Shown in pieces: positions 58,954 to 64,000 of a DNA stretch of 64,000 nucleotides (positions within the stretch are counted from its first letter, which is position 1; every line of letters starts with the position of its first letter). The stretch lies in NCBI GenBank assembly GCA_902618695.1, contig CACNCB010000001.1, positions 1 through 64,000 on the forward strand, in the 5' to 3' direction. The DNA is from an uncultured Pelagibacteraceae bacterium (GTDB lineage: Bacteria; Pseudomonadota; Alphaproteobacteria; Pelagibacterales; Pelagibacteraceae). The notes under the pieces are model-generated. The model was not told the origin of the DNA, made no database searches, and worked only from the letters and a program-made list of their open reading frames with translations. A program made the position numbers and the translations under genes.

Positions 58954-59110
58954 TTGGAATAATTTTCTCAATTTCTTTTTTAGGTGCAGGAAAATCAATT
59001 GTACTTAGAAAAAAAATAATACCTAAAATAACCCCTAATCCAATTATAGATTTAATTACAAGTCCTATGATACTTGCTTTGCCTGAACTTGTATTTTTAA
59101 TGAATTGCAT
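58928..59110 (-). CDS. Putative 60-aa single-TM protein
   Basis: MQFIKNTSSGKASIIGLVIKSIIGLGVILGIIFFLSTIDFPAPKKEIEKIIPNENFKIVK; overlaps the start of the 588-aa exported protein. Confidence 0.65.
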   Translation of the reverse strand: MQFIKNTSSGKASIIGLVIKSIIGLGVILGIIFFLSTIDFPAPKKEIEKIIPNENFKIVK

Positions 59111-59167
59111 ATACTTTTAGATAATTTCAAATTAAGACATATTTATGTTTTTTCAATAAAGAAACTT

Positions 59168-59680
59168 ATGAAATCAAAAGAAAATCTAGTTTTTTTGGGG
59201 ATGATGGGTTCTGGTAAGAGCTCTATTGGAACCTTGGTAGCTAAGAAATTAAAATTAAATTTTGTAGATATCGATATAGAAATTGAAAAAAATTTAAACC
59301 TTACAATAAAAAAAATCTTTGAAGTTAAGGGTGAGAATTATTTTAGAAAAATTGAGGAACAGACAAGTTTAAAAAAACTTAAATTAAACTCTACTGTGAT
59401 TTCACTTGGTGGGGGAGCTTTTACAAATAATAATATTAGGAAAGAAATTTTAAAAAATCATTTATCTTTTTGGCTAAATTGGGATGAAAAAACATTGTTA
59501 AATAGAATTAAAAACAGTAAAAAAAGACCTTTAGCATTCAATGCAACAGATGCTCAGTTAATTGATTTGATTAAGAAACGGTCTAACATTTATTCTAAAG
59601 CTTTATATGAGATAAAGTGTGATAATCTTACTAAAAGTGAAATAGTAAATAAAATTGTAAAAATTTATGAAACAAGCTAA
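59168..59680 (+). CDS. aroK: Shikimate kinase
   Basis: FLGMMGSGKSSIGTLVAKKL, GGGAF, KRPL; start ATG at 59168. Confidence 0.94.
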   Translation: MKSKENLVFLGMMGSGKSSIGTLVAKKLKLNFVDIDIEIEKNLNLTIKKIFEVKGENYFRKIEEQTSLKKLKLNSTVISLGGGAFTNNNIRKEILKNHLSFWLNWDEKTLLNRIKNSKKRPLAFNATDAQLIDLIKKRSNIYSKALYEIKCDNLTKSEIVNKIVKIYETS

Positions 59681-60773
59681 ATTGAACATAGTAACTAAAA
59701 CTGAAAAATATCCAATAATTATTGGATCAAATTTAACCTCGAGTGTATCAAAAATTTTTAAATCAAATTTAATTGATTTTGATAAATGTTTAATTGTCGT
59801 TGATAAAAATGTTCCAAAAAAGTTCATCTCAAACATTAAAAGGTCTTTAAAAAATAAAAATATTTATATGTTATTTTTTAATGCCAGTGAAAAAAATAAA
59901 AATATTAATAGCGTTAATAAAATTCTAGAAATTTTGTTAAATAAAAACTTTACAAGAAATGATGTTTTGATTTCTTTAGGAGGAGGAATTACAGGTGATG
60001 TAAGTGGTTTTGCAGCTAATCTTTTCAAAAGAGGTCTTAAGTTTGCAAATATTCCAACAACTCTTTTAGCCCAAGTTGATTCGTCAATAGGTGGAAAAAC
60101 TGGAGTTAATTCTAAGTATGGTAAAAATTTAATAGGAAGTTTTTATCAACCATCATTGGTTCTCTCGGATATTCAATTCCTTAAATCTTTATCAAAAAGA
60201 GAGATCATTTGTGGATATGGAGAAATATTGAAGCATTCATTAATTGACAATAAAAATTTTTTTAATTTCTTAAATAAAAATCTTAAAAAAATATTAAATC
60301 TTTCATCTCCATTTATTGAAAAAGCAATTTATGAAAGTTGTAAAATTAAAAAAAAAATAGTTGAAAAAGATGAAAGAGAAATAGCATTAAGAAAAGTATT
60401 AAATTTTGGTCATACATTTGCCCATGCTTATGAGGCAGGCTTAGGTTACAGTCATAAACTAAATCATGGTGAAGCAGTGATACTTGGAATGAAAACAGCA
60501 CTGAGTTTTAGTTTTAAGGAAAACATGCTTAATAAAAGTGAATATAATTTAATTATAAATCATATTGATAATTCTGGTCTACCTTCTTCTATAAAAAAAT
60601 ATTTTTCTATCAGAGATTTAAATAAGATTTTATCTTTTATGATCAAAGATAAAAAAAATAATTCTGAAAAAATTAACTTAGTTTTGTTAAAAAAAATTGG
60701 TAAGCCAATTTTCAATAAACAATACTCCAAAAAAAAGTTAAGTTTATTTCTGAAAAAATTTTTAACTGATTAA
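59667..60773 (+). CDS. aroB: 3-dehydroquinate synthase
   Basis: LGGGITGDVSGFAAN, TTLLAQVDSSIGGKTGVN, NFGHTFAHAYE. Confidence 0.96.
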   Translation: MKQAKLNIVTKTEKYPIIIGSNLTSSVSKIFKSNLIDFDKCLIVVDKNVPKKFISNIKRSLKNKNIYMLFFNASEKNKNINSVNKILEILLNKNFTRNDVLISLGGGITGDVSGFAANLFKRGLKFANIPTTLLAQVDSSIGGKTGVNSKYGKNLIGSFYQPSLVLSDIQFLKSLSKREIICGYGEILKHSLIDNKNFFNFLNKNLKKILNLSSPFIEKAIYESCKIKKKIVEKDEREIALRKVLNFGHTFAHAYEAGLGYSHKLNHGEAVILGMKTALSFSFKENMLNKSEYNLIINHIDNSGLPSSIKKYFSIRDLNKILSFMIKDKKNNSEKINLVLLKKIGKPIFNKQYSKKKLSLFLKKFLTD

Positions 60774-61022
60774 AATTTGGATTGAGTGAATAAATTCTTT
60801 TAATTCTTGATCTAAAATCTTATAAATTTTTTTATTGCTTTCAATTTTATTCATTTTTTTTAGTTCTTTAGAAACGATAATTAATTTTAAATGATATTTT
60901 CCGTCTTGATTTCCTTTATGATTTTTATGAAGAAAAGATTTGTCTTCAATATTTATACTTTCAATATTTATTTGATTTAATAATTTATTTTTTACAATTG
61001 TAATTAACTCATTTATATCCAT
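60762..61022 (-). CDS. BolA-family protein
   Basis: BolA-like: SINIEDKSFLHKNHKGNQDGKYHLKLIIVSKELKKMNKIESNKKIYKIL. Confidence 0.85.
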   Translation of the reverse strand: MDINELITIVKNKLLNQINIESINIEDKSFLHKNHKGNQDGKYHLKLIIVSKELKKMNKIESNKKIYKILDQELKEFIHSIQILIS

Positions 61023-61039
61023 ATATGTTATTATATATC

Positions 61040-61573
61040 ATGAAAAATATTTGTGACTGGAATAATTGTAATGAAATAGGTGAATATAAGGCACCAGTTG
61101 AAAAAGATAATAGCAGAAAATTTAGAATGCTTTGTCTTGAGCATGTAAAAGAATTTAATAAAAATTGGAACTATTTTTCAGGAATGAATGATGACCAAGT
61201 AATGGATTTTTTAAAATCTGACATGACTTGGCACAAACCTACGCAAAGCTTTAGCTCTTCAGATAATTTTTTCAAAGTGTTATGGAATACAACTTTGAGA
61301 GATGAGCTAGATAAAGAAAAAATAAATGGAGATTATAATCATATGCGTCAATTTAAATTTGATCATAAAGATATAAAAGCTTTTGGAATATTGGGGGTTT
61401 CTGTGGGTTTAAAGTGGAAGAAAATACAAGATAAATTCAAATTACTTGTGAAAAAATTTCACCCTGATATGAATTCTGGAAATAAAAAATACGAGGAAAA
61501 ACTTAAACTTATAACGTTGGCTTACACTCAATTAAAAAATACCTATAGAGAAAAAATTGACACCAAATCTTAA
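61040..61573 (+). CDS. J-domain (DnaJ-like) protein
   Basis: C-terminal J domain with [33 protein letters not shown]; precedes cobS. Confidence 0.87.
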   Translation: MKNICDWNNCNEIGEYKAPVEKDNSRKFRMLCLEHVKEFNKNWNYFSGMNDDQVMDFLKSDMTWHKPTQSFSSSDNFFKVLWNTTLRDELDKEKINGDYNHMRQFKFDHKDIKAFGILGVSVGLKWKKIQDKFKLLVKKFHPDMNSGNKKYEEKLKLITLAYTQLKNTYREKIDTKS

Positions 61574-62531
61574 CACAGAACCAGATATCAAAGTTTCATT
61601 GAAACAGACTTTTGGAATTGACTCAGAAATGGAAGTAGAAGCATTTTCAAAAAAGAATGAATATGTTCCTGAAATTGATAAAAACTACAAGTTCGATAGA
61701 GATACTACTTTAGCCATTATTTCAGGATTTGCTTATAATAAGAGAGTTTTAGTTCAAGGATATCATGGCACTGGTAAATCTACTCACATTGAACAAATTG
61801 CTGCGAGATTAAATTGGCCTTGCATACGTGTAAATTTAGATAGTCATGTAAGTAGAATTGATTTGATTGGAAAAGATGCGATTGTTCTTAAAGATGGTAA
61901 ACAAGTAACTCAATTTAACGAGGGAATTTTACCATGGTCTATACAAAATCCAGTTGCACTTGTTTTTGACGAATATGACGCTGGTAGACCTGATGTAATG
62001 TTTGTAATTCAAAGAGTTTTAGAAGCTGAGGGAAATTTTACATTACTAGATAAAAACAAAGTAATTAAACAAAATAAATTTTTTAGATTATTTGCTACTT
62101 CAAATACTGTTGGACTTGGTGATACGACAGGTCTTTACCATGGTACTCAGCAAATTAACCAAGGTCAAATGGATAGATGGAATATCGTTACAACATTAAA
62201 CTATCTTAGCCTAGATAGAGAAATGGACATTGTTTTATCTAAAAATAAAAACTTAAATAACGCAAAGGGAAAAGAAAAGGTTGCTAACATGATAAAAGTA
62301 GCGTCTTTAACCCGTAAAGGATTTATTGCAGGAGATATTTCAACAGTGATGAGCCCAAGAACGGTGCTACATTGGGCAGAAAATGCAGAGATATTTAAAG
62401 ACACTGGTTACGCTTTTAGAGTAACTTTTCTTAATAAATGTGATGATATTGAAAAAAATACTATCGCAGAATATTATCAAAGGTGTTTTGGTGAAGAGTT
62501 GCCAGAATCTTTGATTAATATTCAAATCTAA
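61557..62531 (+). CDS. cobS: CobS-like AAA+ ATPase
   Basis: [69 protein letters not shown]. Confidence 0.92.
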   Translation: MTPNLNTEPDIKVSLKQTFGIDSEMEVEAFSKKNEYVPEIDKNYKFDRDTTLAIISGFAYNKRVLVQGYHGTGKSTHIEQIAARLNWPCIRVNLDSHVSRIDLIGKDAIVLKDGKQVTQFNEGILPWSIQNPVALVFDEYDAGRPDVMFVIQRVLEAEGNFTLLDKNKVIKQNKFFRLFATSNTVGLGDTTGLYHGTQQINQGQMDRWNIVTTLNYLSLDREMDIVLSKNKNLNNAKGKEKVANMIKVASLTRKGFIAGDISTVMSPRTVLHWAENAEIFKDTGYAFRVTFLNKCDDIEKNTIAEYYQRCFGEELPESLINIQI

Positions 62532-64000
62532 TGAGCACTAAAGAAAATAATTTAAAAGAAAAATTCAAAATTGCTTTAACTTCTACGGCAAAAGTAATTG
62601 CTGATGATTTTGATGTAAAAAAAAAAAATTCTGAAGAAAAAAAAATAAAAGAATTTAATTTTCTAGAGATTGATAATTTAACTAGTCCCGCTGATTTTAT
62701 AAGATTGCGTGCAGAAACAGATTCCTCTGCTTTGAAAAAAAAATTTTGTAATGAAATAATTTACAAAAAAAACCTTCCTTCAAATACTTCTTCTAGATCT
62801 CTTTATAATATCGCTGAAAAAATACGTTATGAGACTCTAGGAGGAAAAATGTTAAAAGGAATTGAGAAAAATCTTCAAGAGAATTATCATCAAATAATAA
62901 ATCGTAAACGCAAAGATCAATTAAAAACTAAAGAAGATGTATCTGTATCAGAGGCATTCGAGCTATATATGCTTAAGAATTTTCATAAAATTAAGCTAAA
63001 TCCTCTAACAACAAAAATGCTTAATTTTTGGGAGAAAGACTTTGAGGACGCTATAGAAAAACATAAAGAATTTTTATTTAAAAATCTTGAAGATCAAAAC
63101 ATTTACAGTTCAAAATTTTCAGAAATATTTGGAGAAATGGACATTTTTCAAAGTGAAGATGAGGATGAAAGAAAAGAAGAAAATCAAGATCAAGGACAAG
63201 ATAATCCATCAAATGAAGATGAAAATAATGACAAAGAAGATAATAAAGATGAAAAAGATGAAAATGTATCTGAGGCTTCATTAGATGCTGATTTTAGTGT
63301 TGACGAATTTAACTTTGACGAACAGTTATCAGACACAGAGTCAGATGAACAAAGTTCAGAACAAGTAGCTCAAAAAAAAATAGATAATATAAATTTAGAT
63401 TATAAAATATTTACAACTCAGTTTGATGAAGTTGTAAAAGCTGAAAATCTAGAAAATGCAGATGAAGCAACAAAACTAAGAAAAAATTTAGATCAACAAT
63501 TAATAGGCTTTCAAGATATTATAACAAAACTTGCTAATAAACTACAAAGACAATTGCTTGCAAAACAAAATAGAGCATGGGAATTTGATTTAGAGGAGGG
63601 ACTATTAGATAGTTCAAAACTTCCAAGAATTATTATGGATCCATATAATTCTTTGTCATTCAAAAAAGAAAAAGATTTAGATTTTAAAGATACAGTAGTG
63701 ACTCTACTCATTGATAATTCTGGATCCATGAGAGGAAGACCAATTACCATTGCAGCTATTTGTGCAGATATTTTATCTAGGACGTTAGAAAGGTGCTCTG
63801 TTAAAGTTGAAATTTTAGGTTTCACAACTAAAAATTGGAAAGGTGGACAGAGTAGAGAATTATGGACCAAAAATTCCAAACCTAAAAAACCAGGAAGATT
63901 AAACGACCTAAGGCATATAATTTACAAAGGAGCAGATACCCATTGGAGACAGGCCAAAAATAATTTAGGGCTAATGCTTAAAGAAGGATTACTCAAAGAG
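62531..64000 (+). CDS. cobT: CobT-like VWA-domain protein, 3'-truncated by window edge (absent from ORF track)
   Basis: ATG overlaps cobS stop (TAATG); acidic linker; MIDAS motif [11 protein letters not shown]; open to end of window. Confidence 0.9.
   Translation, partial: MSTKENNLKEKFKIALTSTAKVIADDFDVKKKNSEEKKIKEFNFLEIDNLTSPADFIRLRAETDSSALKKKFCNEIIYKKNLPSNTSSRSLYNIAEKIRYETLGGKMLKGIEKNLQENYHQIINRKRKDQLKTKEDVSVSEAFELYMLKNFHKIKLNPLTTKMLNFWEKDFEDAIEKHKEFLFKNLEDQNIYSSKFSEIFGEMDIFQSEDEDERKEENQDQGQDNPSNEDENNDKEDNKDEKDENVSEASLDADFSVDEFNFDEQLSDTESDEQSSEQVAQKKIDNINLDYKIFTTQFDEVVKAENLENADEATKLRKNLDQQLIGFQDIITKLANKLQRQLLAKQNRAWEFDLEEGLLDSSKLPRIIMDPYNSLSFKKEKDLDFKDTVVTLLIDNSGSMRGRPITIAAICADILSRTLERCSVKVEILGFTTKNWKGGQSRELWTKNSKPKKPGRLNDLRHIIYKGADTHWRQAKNNLGLMLKEGLLKE

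Noticed and set aside
63078-63284. Overlapping ORFs on both strands in cobT
   Set aside because: Out-of-frame and antisense readings of the acidic low-complexity linker of CobT.
63511-63879. 122-aa minus-strand ORF
   Set aside because: Antisense to the CobT VWA region.
1-64000. CRISPR array, transposase, integrase, prophage, toxin-antitoxin or restriction system
   Set aside because: No spaced direct repeats, no recognisable mobile or defence proteins among ORFs; the window is essentially core genome.

Overview
AT-rich, extremely compact chromosomal segment of an alphaproteobacterium. Gene content and order, the tandem glycine riboswitch in front of malate synthase, and near-zero intergenic spacing indicate Pelagibacterales (SAR11, 'Candidatus Pelagibacter'-like). 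I assign about 60 housekeeping CDSs, 3 tRNAs (His, Phe, Thr), the 4.5S SRP RNA, a tandem glycine riboswitch and a strong terminator. I see no CRISPR array, transposon, prophage or classical defence island. The points most worth a second look are: (1) a three-gene nuclease cluster, rmuC / PD-(D/E)XK exonuclease resembling mitochondrial MGME1 / exonuclease I-like; (2) an adjacent HDAC-family deacetylase and SET-domain methyltransferase; (3) a tRNA-His lacking G-1 (G1:U72, A73) located 4 nt upstream of a divergent-type HisRS gene; (4) an A9 slippery tract in dnaX followed at once by a -1 frame stop; (5) a DnaJ-CobS-CobT block without visible cobalamin genes; (6) two unlisted small ORFs (33 aa basic, 43 aa membrane); (7) convergent gene pairs that overlap or share interlocked stop codons throughout; (8) unusual T-loops in tRNA-Thr and tRNA-Phe; (9) conserved operons with expected genes missing (lptA/rpoN, cmk, engB); (10) a CtrA-like site and palindromes upstream of gcrA. 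All family calls come from reading the sequences, with no database search.
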